A stretch of DNA of 6,184 nt from assembly GCA_937907035.1 (NCBI GenBank), contig CALCTX010000193.1, positions 1-6,184 of the forward strand. Reading direction: 5' to 3'. The translations under genes were made by a program, and so were the position numbers. Origin of the DNA: an uncultured Selenomonadales bacterium (GTDB lineage: Bacteria; Bacillota_C; Negativicutes; Selenomonadales; Selenomonadaceae). The notes under the pieces were generated by a model, which saw only the letters and a program-made list of their open reading frames with translations, did no database searches and had not been told where the DNA came from. Positions 1 through 6,184 of this stretch are shown piece after piece. Each line of letters opens with the position of its first letter. The stretch's first letter is position 1.

Positions 1-651
1 AAGCTGGTCGCACATGCTCCCTATACAATGAATCCTTGTGCTGCCAGGGAAGGGATCCGCAATTTTGCCAAAGAAATTCTCGCTGACGATCTGTACCGTA
101 TGGAAAAGATTCCCGGAAACTACTACAATCTTCATCCGGGCAGTCATGTCGGACAAGGCGAAGATATCGGAATTGAATTGACTGCCGCTACCTTAAACTC
201 CGTCTTAAAACCTCGCCAGTCGACTATCGTCCTCTTGGAAACGATGGCCGGCAAAGGCTCGGAAATCGGCAAAACCTTTCAGGAACTCCGGGCCATTCTG
301 AACCTTATCAAACACGACAAAAATGTCGGCATCTGCTTTGACACCTGTCATGTATGGGATGCCGGATATGATATCATCAACTGTCTCGATGACGTTCTGA
401 CCGAATTCGATCAAATAATCGGTCTTGACCGGTTATTGGCAGTTCACCTTAATGACAGTCTTAATCCACGTTTGGCCCACAAAGACCGGCACGCCAAAAT
501 CGGCGAAGGCGAAATCGGTTTGGAAACGCTCAGCAAAGTGATCAATCATCCCTATCTCCGTACCCTTCCATTTATTCTCGAAACTCCAAACGACAACGAC
601 GGCTATGCAAAAGAAATAGCGCTGTTGAAAAGCCTGCGAAAAGAAGAGTAA
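1..651 (+). CDS. nfo: Endonuclease IV (AP endonuclease), 5'-truncated by window edge
   Basis: Endonuclease IV cuts DNA 5' to abasic sites and removes blocked 3' ends in base excision repair; it is a cytosolic TIM-barrel enzyme with three zinc ions. The frame is open from base 1, and 216 residues are visible. The ATG at 28 is internal, because the preceding codons encode the family motif HAPYTMNPC, which contains a metal ligand. Compared with E. coli Nfo, all nine zinc ligands are present (numbered from the first visible residue): H5, H45 in LHPGSH, E80 in LLETMAG, D114 and H117 in FDTCH, H149 in VHLND, D162 and H164 in KDRH, and E194 in LETP. By that alignment about 64 N-terminal residues lie upstream of the window. 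It ends in TAA 18 nt before a strong hairpin terminator and converges on the suf operon, so it is transcribed independently. It appears intact and catalytically competent. Identity is close to certain. Confidence 0.96.
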   Translation, partial: KLVAHAPYTMNPCAAREGIRNFAKEILADDLYRMEKIPGNYYNLHPGSHVGQGEDIGIELTAATLNSVLKPRQSTIVLLETMAGKGSEIGKTFQELRAILNLIKHDKNVGICFDTCHVWDAGYDIINCLDDVLTEFDQIIGLDRLLAVHLNDSLNPRLAHKDRHAKIGEGEIGLETLSKVINHPYLRTLPFILETPNDNDGYAKEIALLKSLRKEE

Positions 652-668
652 TACTGTAACAGCAGTAC

Positions 669-704
669 AAAAAGAGCGATTGCATCAATGCAACCGCTCT
701 TTTT
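669..704. terminator. Bidirectional intrinsic terminator between nfo and sufB
   Basis: The left arm aaaaagagcg (669-678) pairs perfectly with cgctcttttt (695-704). After one A/C mismatch (679/694), an inner stem ttgca (680-684) / tgcaa (689-693) closes on the 4-nt loop tcaa. The outer arm is A-rich on one side and T-rich on the other, so the hairpin ends in a T-run on both strands and can stop both convergent transcripts. The sufB stop codon (TGA, 706-704) shares its last base with the stem. The nfo stop lies 17 nt upstream. Confidence 0.92.
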
Positions 705-1624
705 CATTTCAAAAAACCGCTGATTATCTGATTTTCGGCTTCTTTCTCCGTCAGACCGAGCGTCATCAGTTTGATAAGCTGTTCACCGGCTATCTTACCA
801 ATAGCCGCCTCATGGACAAGATCAGCTTCCAAATGATTAGCATGGATCTCCGGAATTGCCGAGATCTTTGCATCATCCATGATGATCGCATCGCACTCCG
901 AATGACCATGGCAGCGGGAATTGCCATCTATTCTGGCTTTAAACAGCTGTCTCGACTCATCACGGGCCACCGAACGCGAGATCACATTTGAGCTGGCCCC
1001 TTCACCATTAAGTTCGACCGAAAAATCCGTTTCCGCCAGCTGGGTACCATGCGTCATTATCTTCTCCCGCACAATAAATGTCGCACCTTTTGCCAAAGTT
1101 GCGGTAGTTATCCGCTTCGTTGAATCGATGCCTTTTATCTGAGTCGTTTCCATTTCCAAAAATGCATCTTCACCCAGATCGACGACTGTAGTCGGATTCA
1201 TTATCCTCGTTCCTTTTCCGTCGCCTTCGCCATAATGGCGCTCAACATATTTTACCCTTGCCCCTTTTGCCAAATGAAAAGAATGTATCCCGTCATGTTC
1301 AGCCCCATCATCACCACCGCAATGAATCCCGCAGCCGGCAACAATAGTTACATCTGCCGCTTCGCCGACGAAAAAGTCATTGTAAACATTTTCTTTGACC
1401 CCGGCCTTGGCAATAATCACCGGAATATGTACCGCTTCATTTTTGGTTCCAGGCTTGATAATTATATCTATACCGTCCTTATCCGTCTTAGGTACGATCT
1501 CAATATTGGCTGTTGAAGCACGCCCGATACTCTTGCTGTCAGAGCGGATATTATATGCGCCTTCGGGGATGCCATGCAATCCGGCAATCTCCAAAAGCAG
1601 ATTCTTCCGGATATCATCCATCAT
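704..1624 (-). CDS. sufB: Short SufB/SufD-family Fe-S scaffold protein (SmsB-like)
   Basis: This is the scaffold partner of the SufC ATPase, on which Fe-S clusters are assembled in the cytosol. The protein has 306 residues, far shorter than E. coli SufB (about 495), and lacks the long N-terminal region. That size fits the SMS (SUF-like minimal system) type of methanogens and anaerobic bacteria. The middle is the expected right-handed beta-helix. The C-terminus (about 258-304) carries the family signature: IPEIHANHLEADLVHEAAIG, then EQL, a GL-x-E-x-EA helix and GF. Cysteines are few and clustered: C98 and C102 in CGIHC, followed by H110 and H114 in HDGIH, and C238 and C244 flanking HGHSE. The ATG at 1624 overlaps the sufC stop (ATGA) and has a GAGGAGG site 7 nt upstream; a second ATG follows immediately. 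The gene is last in the operon and ends at the terminator. Family assignment is firm; SmsB naming is inferred from length and the SufC pairing. Confidence 0.93.
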   Translation of the reverse strand: MMDDIRKNLLLEIAGLHGIPEGAYNIRSDSKSIGRASTANIEIVPKTDKDGIDIIIKPGTKNEAVHIPVIIAKAGVKENVYNDFFVGEAADVTIVAGCGIHCGGDDGAEHDGIHSFHLAKGARVKYVERHYGEGDGKGTRIMNPTTVVDLGEDAFLEMETTQIKGIDSTKRITTATLAKGATFIVREKIMTHGTQLAETDFSVELNGEGASSNVISRSVARDESRQLFKARIDGNSRCHGHSECDAIIMDDAKISAIPEIHANHLEADLVHEAAIGKIAGEQLIKLMTLGLTEKEAENQIISGFLK

Positions 1625-2355
1625 GCCTCATCCTCCTCGTTATAAAAATTACACCCGCCGGTACAAGATAACAGTTCCGGCAATATATCAGCCTTTTTCC
1701 CCCGGCGTTTGATCTCCCCATTGGCGATCAGTACGATCTCATCAGCGATATTTAAGATCCGTTCCTGATGCGAAATGATCAAGATAGATTTTTCTCCCCG
1801 GTGCAGTTTTTCAAAAACCTTGATAAGTTTATGAAAACTCCACAGATCAATACCCGCTTCCGGTTCATCAAACACCGCCAGGCGGGTTTCTTTCCTTGCT
1901 AACAGCGAAGCGATCTCGATCCGTTTCAGTTCGCCGCCGGAAAGAGACGAATCAATCTCACGTCCCACATAATCAGCCGCACACAAACCAACCTCAGCCA
2001 AATAATGGCAGGCGCCTTTAGTGCTGAGCGAAGAATCCCCGGCGGCAATACGGATCAAATCCTGAACTGTGATCCCCTTGAAACGTACCGGTTGTTGGAA
2101 CGCAAAACTTATCCCTGCCTGAGCACGTTTAGTGATGTCCCAATCCGTAATATCCTCACCATCAAAAATGATCTTTCCGGCAGTCGGCTTCTCAATACCC
2201 ATAATTATTTTCGCCAACGTGGACTTGCCGCCGCCATTCGGCCCGGTAATAACAATAAACTTTTCATCCGGAATGATGAGATTTATCTTATTTAATATTG
2301 TTTTCGTTCCTTTTTCCTCATTAACAGAAAAAGAAACATCTTTAAGTTCCAGCAT
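1621..2355 (-). CDS. sufC: Fe-S cluster assembly ATPase SufC (SmsC-like)
   Basis: This cytosolic ABC-type ATPase drives conformational change in the SufB-type scaffold during Fe-S assembly; it has no membrane partner. It has 244 residues, the usual length for SufC. Motifs are all intact: Walker A GPNGGGKST (38-46), Q-loop around Q87/Q88 in FAFQQPVRF, signature LSGGELKR (138-145), Walker B AVFDEPEAGID (160-170) with catalytic E164, and switch histidine H196 in IISHQER. The FxGIT stretch after the Q-loop and the LSGGE-(L)KR-IEI block are typical of SufC rather than of a transporter ATPase. The C-terminal tail carries C231-TGG-C235, which E. coli SufC does not have as far as I recall. The ATG at 2355 has AGGTG (2365-2361) 5 nt upstream. 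The gene starts 11 nt after the methyltransferase stop and overlaps sufB by 4 nt, so it is clearly cotranscribed with both. Confidence 0.95.
   Translation of the reverse strand: MLELKDVSFSVNEEKGTKTILNKINLIIPDEKFIVITGPNGGGKSTLAKIIMGIEKPTAGKIIFDGEDITDWDITKRAQAGISFAFQQPVRFKGITVQDLIRIAAGDSSLSTKGACHYLAEVGLCAADYVGREIDSSLSGGELKRIEIASLLARKETRLAVFDEPEAGIDLWSFHKLIKVFEKLHRGEKSILIISHQERILNIADEIVLIANGEIKRRGKKADILPELLSCTGGCNFYNEEDEA
1632..1638 (-). promoter_or_regulatory. Ribosome binding site of sufB inside the end of sufC
   Basis: GAGGAGG on the minus strand lies within the last codons of sufC, 7 nt before the ATG at 1624. It supports that ATG as the start, although the adjacent in-frame ATG (1621-1619) is only 3 nt further. 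Combined with the ATGA stop/start overlap, it predicts translational coupling and balanced output of SufC and SufB. Confidence 0.85.
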
Positions 2356-2366
2356 TTTTTCACCTG

Positions 2367-4004
2367 TTATTCATTGCCTATAATCTTCAATATCTGCCGA
2401 TTCTTTACCATCCGGTTATCGTCCATATTTCCCCAGGCATACAACTGATGATAAACATCATAATGCCTGATCGAAGCAATAAATTCCTGCTCCTCTGCCA
2501 TAAACAATGTCCAAACCGAATCCAGCCCATAACGCGTCTTAAGTTCTTCAAGCGAAACGACATTTTCCAAATCCGAATAACTGTAATAAACAGCCCGGAA
2601 CATTGGATACTTAGCCGGATAATTCGTCCGCACATATTCCTGATTTAAAAACACCAAACGGGAATCCATATACAGGATATTCGACGGAACCATACCAACA
2701 TACGCCCGCTTTAAGATAACGCCCCAATCAAAGCTCGATCCCAGCTTTTTCAACAAAACATTATCCTTATCCGGTGCCGGAGGCGATGACTGTAAAATCG
2801 CTGCCCATAAGCGATCAAACACCGACAGCACCCGATCCTTGTCCTTTGGCAAAGTCTGGGCAAACCAGGCCGAAAGCTTTTGTGCCTCAGGATAGTACGG
2901 CATCTGTAATTTCCCATTATCTAATTTCGCATCAATAACATCCAGCCCGCGTTCCCGCAAAGTATCCAAATAACCAGCCTGAAGTGCCAACGTGTCCTTA
3001 GCGGCTTTAAATACCGGCTGTTTGATAACCGTTCCCGTTTCCGCACTGATACTGGTAACTACACTCTCTTTGCGTCCCCGGTCTGATGCGATCGTTGCCT
3101 GATCCACAGTACAAAGATTATCTTCCCGGCTGCATTCGATCAAAAATGAATTGGCCATAAAAGGAAATGCGCCATTATCAATAATATCCAAATAAAGCTC
3201 ACTTTCCTGCAACACCCGCGTATCGGAAGCATGATCATACGGAAAAAATTTATCCCCGATATCATTTCCCGGCAAAATGTTATCCGTATAAACAACGGTC
3301 GGCAAACGAAAATCCGGCAACGGATAATAAAACTTCACATATGGGAAGCCGGCCTCCTTGACAATAAAGGAAATCTCTTCCCGCGAAAAAAGATGACCGA
3401 TTGGCTGCGCTCCGCTCAATTCGCCAAACGGCTCTTCCGTATACGGATTGCGCGCCCCGCAAAAATATTTCAATCCGAACCGGTTGTCCATCGCCAACAA
3501 TATTTTGCCATCCAATGTCAGATAGCTGCGCAATTCTTCCAGATACTTGATATAAGGTACCGGACTCTGACTGCCGTCAGCAATACGTGGCAAAATATCG
3601 ATCGCAATGATCAGATCAAATTTTTTAACAATATGCAGATCAGTTAACTCTCCGACATATATATCAAGATTTTCTGTCTCATTATACCTCTTGGCAATCG
3701 TCCGGGCCCGGAACATAGACTGTTCAACGACCGCTACCCGCCCGGCTTTTTCACATAACAATCCGGTAAGAGAACCGATACCGGCCCCCATTGCCATTAC
3801 CTCAGCATTGGGAGCAATATCATACCAGGAAAGCAATGCCGCCCGCAAATCCGTAAGATTATAGAAAACAGGCCAGGTATCTTCCGTTTTTAACAATTCA
3901 TCATAATTTTCATTACTTGAATCAGAAATATAGCGATCCAGATCCTGATCAAGTTTTGAAACCGATGTCGGCGGGCCAATAAAACTTGTATGCAACTTTG
4001 CCAT
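2367..4004 (-). CDS. SAM-dependent methyltransferase fused to a kinase-like C-terminal domain
   Basis: The protein is predicted to be soluble, with 545 residues. Residues about 45-230 form a class I (Rossmann) methyltransferase: motif I around AMGAGIGSLTG (71-81), the acidic end of strand 2 in VVEQS (E94), FDLIIAIDILPR (129-140), and LDGKILLAMDNRFGLKYFCG (164-183). The N-terminal context and the DNRFGLKYFCG block resemble methyltransferases found in clostridial surface-glycan gene clusters, but the substrate is unknown. Residues about 315-520 resemble the kinase-like domain often fused to that group: TVIKQP (K328 as the strand-3 lysine), PSNILY (440-445), FLNQEY (452-457), then the conserved PMFRAVYYSY segment. 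The usual aspartates are replaced, so this part is probably not a working kinase. ATG 4004 was chosen as start because AGAGGA lies 9 nt upstream; a GTG at 4025 has no such site. The gene lies 43 nt after the kinase gene and 11 nt before sufC. The methyltransferase call is firm; the C-terminal reading is tentative. Confidence 0.82.
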   Translation of the reverse strand: MAKLHTSFIGPPTSVSKLDQDLDRYISDSSNENYDELLKTEDTWPVFYNLTDLRAALLSWYDIAPNAEVMAMGAGIGSLTGLLCEKAGRVAVVEQSMFRARTIAKRYNETENLDIYVGELTDLHIVKKFDLIIAIDILPRIADGSQSPVPYIKYLEELRSYLTLDGKILLAMDNRFGLKYFCGARNPYTEEPFGELSGAQPIGHLFSREEISFIVKEAGFPYVKFYYPLPDFRLPTVVYTDNILPGNDIGDKFFPYDHASDTRVLQESELYLDIIDNGAFPFMANSFLIECSREDNLCTVDQATIASDRGRKESVVTSISAETGTVIKQPVFKAAKDTLALQAGYLDTLRERGLDVIDAKLDNGKLQMPYYPEAQKLSAWFAQTLPKDKDRVLSVFDRLWAAILQSSPPAPDKDNVLLKKLGSSFDWGVILKRAYVGMVPSNILYMDSRLVFLNQEYVRTNYPAKYPMFRAVYYSYSDLENVVSLEELKTRYGLDSVWTLFMAEEQEFIASIRHYDVYHQLYAWGNMDDNRMVKNRQILKIIGNE

Positions 4005-4013
4005 AACATCCAA

Positions 4014-4019
4014 TCCTCT
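4014..4019 (-). promoter_or_regulatory. Ribosome binding site deciding the methyltransferase start
   Basis: AGAGGA on the minus strand lies 9 nt before the ATG at 4004. It also falls just inside the reading frame that would begin at the GTG at 4025, and that GTG has only AT-rich sequence before it. This favours the 545-residue product beginning MAKLHTS over a 552-residue one. Confidence 0.75.
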
Positions 4020-4038
4020 TCTCACATGATAATAGATA

Positions 4039-4068
4039 ATTATACCATTATTCTTTGAACGTCTGCAA
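4039..4068 (-). promoter_or_regulatory. Predicted sigma-A promoter for methyltransferase-sufC-sufB
   Basis: On the minus strand TGGTATAAT (4047-4039) is a perfect extended -10 element (TGnTATAAT). A weak -35, TTGCAG (4068-4063), lies 18 nt upstream inside the 3' end of the kinase gene; an extended -10 can work with a poor -35. Transcription would begin near 4032, giving a leader of roughly 28 nt that contains the AGAGGA site. No terminator was seen between the kinase stop and this promoter, so read-through from the kinase could add to expression. Confidence 0.6.
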
Positions 4069-6184
4069 TAATTTCAAAAGCTGCGGTACATCTATCGGTT
4101 TGCCAAGATGTCCGTTCATCCCGACTTCTGCTCCTTTTTTCTTATCCTCTTCAAAAACATTGGCTGTCATCGCTATGATCGGAATATTAGCCAATTGTTT
4201 ATTGCGAAGCTTTCGGATAGCTTGTGTCGCCTGATAGCCATCCATCGTCGGCATCTGAATATCCATAAGAATAAGATCATACTGTCCCGGTTTAGATTTC
4301 TTAACCTTGGCAACCGCTACAGTACCATCATCTGCTTCATCAACAACGATTCCCTGTTCGACCAAAAGTTCCCGGGCAATTTCCCTGTTCATTTCATTAT
4401 CTTCAACCAGCAGCACTTTCAGTCCTGCTAAATTCATTTGTTCCATTTCATTCCGAGTCTGATCGTGAACCTTCTTTGTTCCCCCGGCTAAACGGAAACT
4501 CAGTGTAACCTCTATCCGTGTTCCCTTGCCTACTTCACTCTTAATATCAATAGTTCCATGCATCAGATCAATCAACTTCTTTACGATCGACATCCCAAGA
4601 CCGGTTCCCTGGATACCGCTGACCGTAGAATTGCGTTCCCGGGAAAAATCCTCAAAAATATGCTGCAGAAAATCTTCACTCATCCCCATACCGGTATCTT
4701 CAACGATAAACCGGTAGGTGGCATGATCCGGCTGCAAAGACGTGATCTGCTCAACTGTATAATCTACTCTTCCTCCCGGCTTTGTATACTTGACCGCATT
4801 GGAAAGCAAGTTGATAATTATCTGATTGACATGCAAACTGTCAGCATAAACCTCATCATTGACAATATTGCGATATTGGTACCGGAACACAATTCCCCGC
4901 ATCTCAGCCGAGTTTTTGATCATTGAAACCACATTATCCGCATACATCAATATTGACGTTTCCTTTTCCTCGATCGTAACCTTGCCGGATTCGATCCGTG
5001 CCATATCAAGAACATCATTGATAAGCTGCAACAAATGATCACTGGCTGCTGCAACCTTTTTTAAACAATCCTCGACCTTGATCCGATCATCAAGATGTTT
5101 CAAAGCCATCTGATTAAAACCGATGATCGCATTCATCGGTGTCCGTATATCATGTGACATATTAAACAGGAAGGTACTCTTCGCTTTATTAGCCGTCAAG
5201 GCTTTATTATACTCCAAATTGCTGCGGACCCGTTTATCAACATCGGCAAAAGCCCAGACAAAATATCTTTTATCCGTAATAGATCTTACCATTGAAAAAC
5301 GCATCCGGCGATAAGTTGTCTTCCCGGTAAAATTGGTCAGAAAAATAAACGAAAAATCATCGCTTTCCGCAAATTTATCCTCCAAATTATCCAACCGGCA
5401 AACCTCTTCGATCCTGTCCTTATCAACAGCTTCAACATAAGTTGCTACATAGTTGGCAGCAATCTCCTGATAAGTTGCCCCCAACAAAATTGCCTGACCA
5501 TAACAAGCATCAGCCATTTCATCCTGCAGACATGAAACAATCCTTCCCGTATCCAGATCGACACAATAATAATTACAATACTCATCACTGAGTGTTTTTT
5601 GAATATGCGACTCGATCCGCCGTTCTTCAGCCGCCCCCCGGTCCAATATCCGGAAGGTTACCAATACCATCAACGGTGCTCCATCAACATCACGTTCCAT
5701 AACTGTCCAAACGCTGCGCCGCCAGGGATTTTCCGCTCCCTTAAGCTCATAAATAAGCTCCCGAAATGGCTCTGCCCCCAAAAATTCACGTAAATTATCC
5801 GGCTCCGCCAAAGACAGCAATTTTTCTTTATTCTGTCCTACATGTTCAGCAAAAGTTTCCATCATATCACTGTATTTTGCTTCAGAAAACGAACCGAGAA
5901 CCGTAACCCCGGCATCGCGCAAAGCCCTGATAACATTCGACTGCAAATCGATATAGTAAACCGCAATATATTCCTCGATCAATTTTTCGCCAACAAACCG
6001 GCCAATGATCTCATCATTTTCGTGAGAAAACCCGATCGCTACCGCCGTCGGTTCCCGATCGATATCATCAATCTTAGCCAGCTTCATCCGGCAATAATGC
6101 AAGGTACCGCTTTGTTCATAACGACGGAAGATCAACATACTGCGTTTGTTTTTTGCTAATGCTTTTTTGATATTCTCCGGTTGG
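4048..6184 (-). CDS. Hybrid sensor histidine kinase/response regulator, 5'-truncated by window edge
   Basis: This is a two-component phosphorelay sensor. The frame stays open to the window edge, 15 codons beyond the ATG at 6138. That ATG has no ribosome site and cuts into a sensor module, so the true start is outside. Numbering from that Met: PAS-like sensor modules at about 53-168 and 183-302, plus the tail of an earlier one; a short helical linker; HisKA with phospho-acceptor H329 in MSHDIRTPMNAIIG; HATPase with N box INLLSNAVKY (N443, N447), G1 DTGMGM (481-486) and G2 GTGLGM (511-516); and a C-terminal receiver domain with E579/D580, phospho-acceptor D626 in LILMDIQMP, T658 and K680-P681. 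All catalytic residues are present. No membrane segment is visible, so sensing is probably cytosolic unless the missing N-terminus differs. There is no DNA-binding domain, so output must pass through its receiver to another protein not seen here. The ligand is unknown. Confidence 0.95.
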   Translation of the reverse strand, partial: QPENIKKALAKNKRSMLIFRRYEQSGTLHYCRMKLAKIDDIDREPTAVAIGFSHENDEIIGRFVGEKLIEEYIAVYYIDLQSNVIRALRDAGVTVLGSFSEAKYSDMMETFAEHVGQNKEKLLSLAEPDNLREFLGAEPFRELIYELKGAENPWRRSVWTVMERDVDGAPLMVLVTFRILDRGAAEERRIESHIQKTLSDEYCNYYCVDLDTGRIVSCLQDEMADACYGQAILLGATYQEIAANYVATYVEAVDKDRIEEVCRLDNLEDKFAESDDFSFIFLTNFTGKTTYRRMRFSMVRSITDKRYFVWAFADVDKRVRSNLEYNKALTANKAKSTFLFNMSHDIRTPMNAIIGFNQMALKHLDDRIKVEDCLKKVAAASDHLLQLINDVLDMARIESGKVTIEEKETSILMYADNVVSMIKNSAEMRGIVFRYQYRNIVNDEVYADSLHVNQIIINLLSNAVKYTKPGGRVDYTVEQITSLQPDHATYRFIVEDTGMGMSEDFLQHIFEDFSRERNSTVSGIQGTGLGMSIVKKLIDLMHGTIDIKSEVGKGTRIEVTLSFRLAGGTKKVHDQTRNEMEQMNLAGLKVLLVEDNEMNREIARELLVEQGIVVDEADDGTVAVAKVKKSKPGQYDLILMDIQMPTMDGYQATQAIRKLRNKQLANIPIIAMTANVFEEDKKKGAEVGMNGHLGKPIDVPQLLKLLQTFKE
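5233..6184 (-). repeat. Tandem PAS-like sensor modules within the hybrid kinase (protein-level repeat)
   Basis: Two full modules and the end of a third share the same ordered landmarks. Each full module begins with EEYIAVYYIDL (55-65) or DEYCNYYCVDL (185-195). A helix motif follows: PDNLREFL (113-120), LDNLEDKF (249-256) and, before the first Met, PENIKKAL. Each ends in a strand pair containing an arginine: RRSVWTVMERD, YRRMRFSMVRS and YCRMKLAKIDD. Spacing between the helix motifs is about 127 and 136 residues. The copies are diverged, so this is an old duplication and not a recent DNA repeat. Confidence 0.7.

Noticed and set aside
28..651. ATG at 28 as the true start of nfo
   Set aside because: The frame is open to base 1, and the codons before this ATG encode the HAPYT motif holding the first zinc ligand, so the gene begins outside the window.
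680..1712. Several plus-strand open frames opposite sufB and the end of sufC
   Set aside because: They are antisense to clearly conserved coding sequence, and one starts inside the terminator hairpin; shadows.
3231..3647. 138-codon plus-strand open frame
   Set aside because: It lies wholly antisense to the methyltransferase coding region, shows no recognisable domain and has no supporting start context; a shadow frame.
4005..4025. GTG at 4025 as the methyltransferase start
   Set aside because: No ribosome site precedes it, while the ATG at 4004 has AGAGGA at 9 nt; the GTG would place the ribosome site inside the coding region.
6136..6138. ATG at 6138 as the kinase start
   Set aside because: No Shine-Dalgarno sequence precedes it, the frame continues to the window edge, and the upstream codons match the helix motif of the repeated sensor module.
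4048..6184. Apparent abundance of GATC and CGATC words in the kinase gene
   Set aside because: They are explained by frequent Ile, Asp and Arg codon pairs; there is no even spacing or clustering suggesting an origin or a modification island.
1..6184. CRISPR arrays, insertion sequences, tRNA or riboswitches
   Set aside because: No regularly spaced direct repeats, terminal inverted repeats, transposase or cloverleaf were seen, and the intergenic gaps (at most 52 nt) are too short for a riboswitch.

Overview
The window looks like part of a chromosome from an anaerobic, mid-GC member of the Bacillota (Firmicutes, clostridial or Negativicutes-like). This rests on strong Shine-Dalgarno sites, the style of the hybrid histidine kinase, a clostridial-type methyltransferase fusion and a short, archaeal/anaerobe-type SufBC pair. 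A genus cannot be named from the sequence alone. No mobile element, CRISPR array, tRNA or rRNA was seen.

Layout: bases 1-651 (+) hold the 3' three-quarters of nfo, encoding endonuclease IV. A hairpin at 669-704 with T-runs on both strands separates it from everything else, which lies on the minus strand and converges on it. Read 5'->3' on the minus strand, the rest is: a hybrid sensor histidine kinase/response regulator (6184-4048, its start lying beyond the window), a class I SAM-dependent methyltransferase with a long C-terminal domain (4004-2367), a SufC-type ABC ATPase (2355-1621) and a short SufB/SufD-family scaffold protein (1624-704).

The last three genes are tightly packed: an 11-nt gap between methyltransferase and sufC, and a 4-nt ATGA overlap between sufC and sufB. 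A good extended -10 promoter (TGGTATAAT) sits in the 43-nt gap between the kinase and the methyltransferase. The three genes therefore probably form one operon that ends at the shared terminator. The kinase may add read-through transcription.

SufC plus the 306-residue SufB-like protein match the minimal two-component Fe-S assembly scaffold known as SMS (SUF-like minimal system, SmsCB). No sufD, sufS or sufU lies in the window, and the operon stops right after sufB. The most notable points are: this scaffold pair sharing an operon with a glycan-cluster-type methyltransferase whose C-terminal part looks like a degenerate kinase fold; the cysteine sets of the two Suf proteins; and a soluble-looking hybrid kinase with at least three tandem copies of one PAS-like sensor module. 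I see no convincing wholly new system; the window is mostly recognisable families in an unusual combination.
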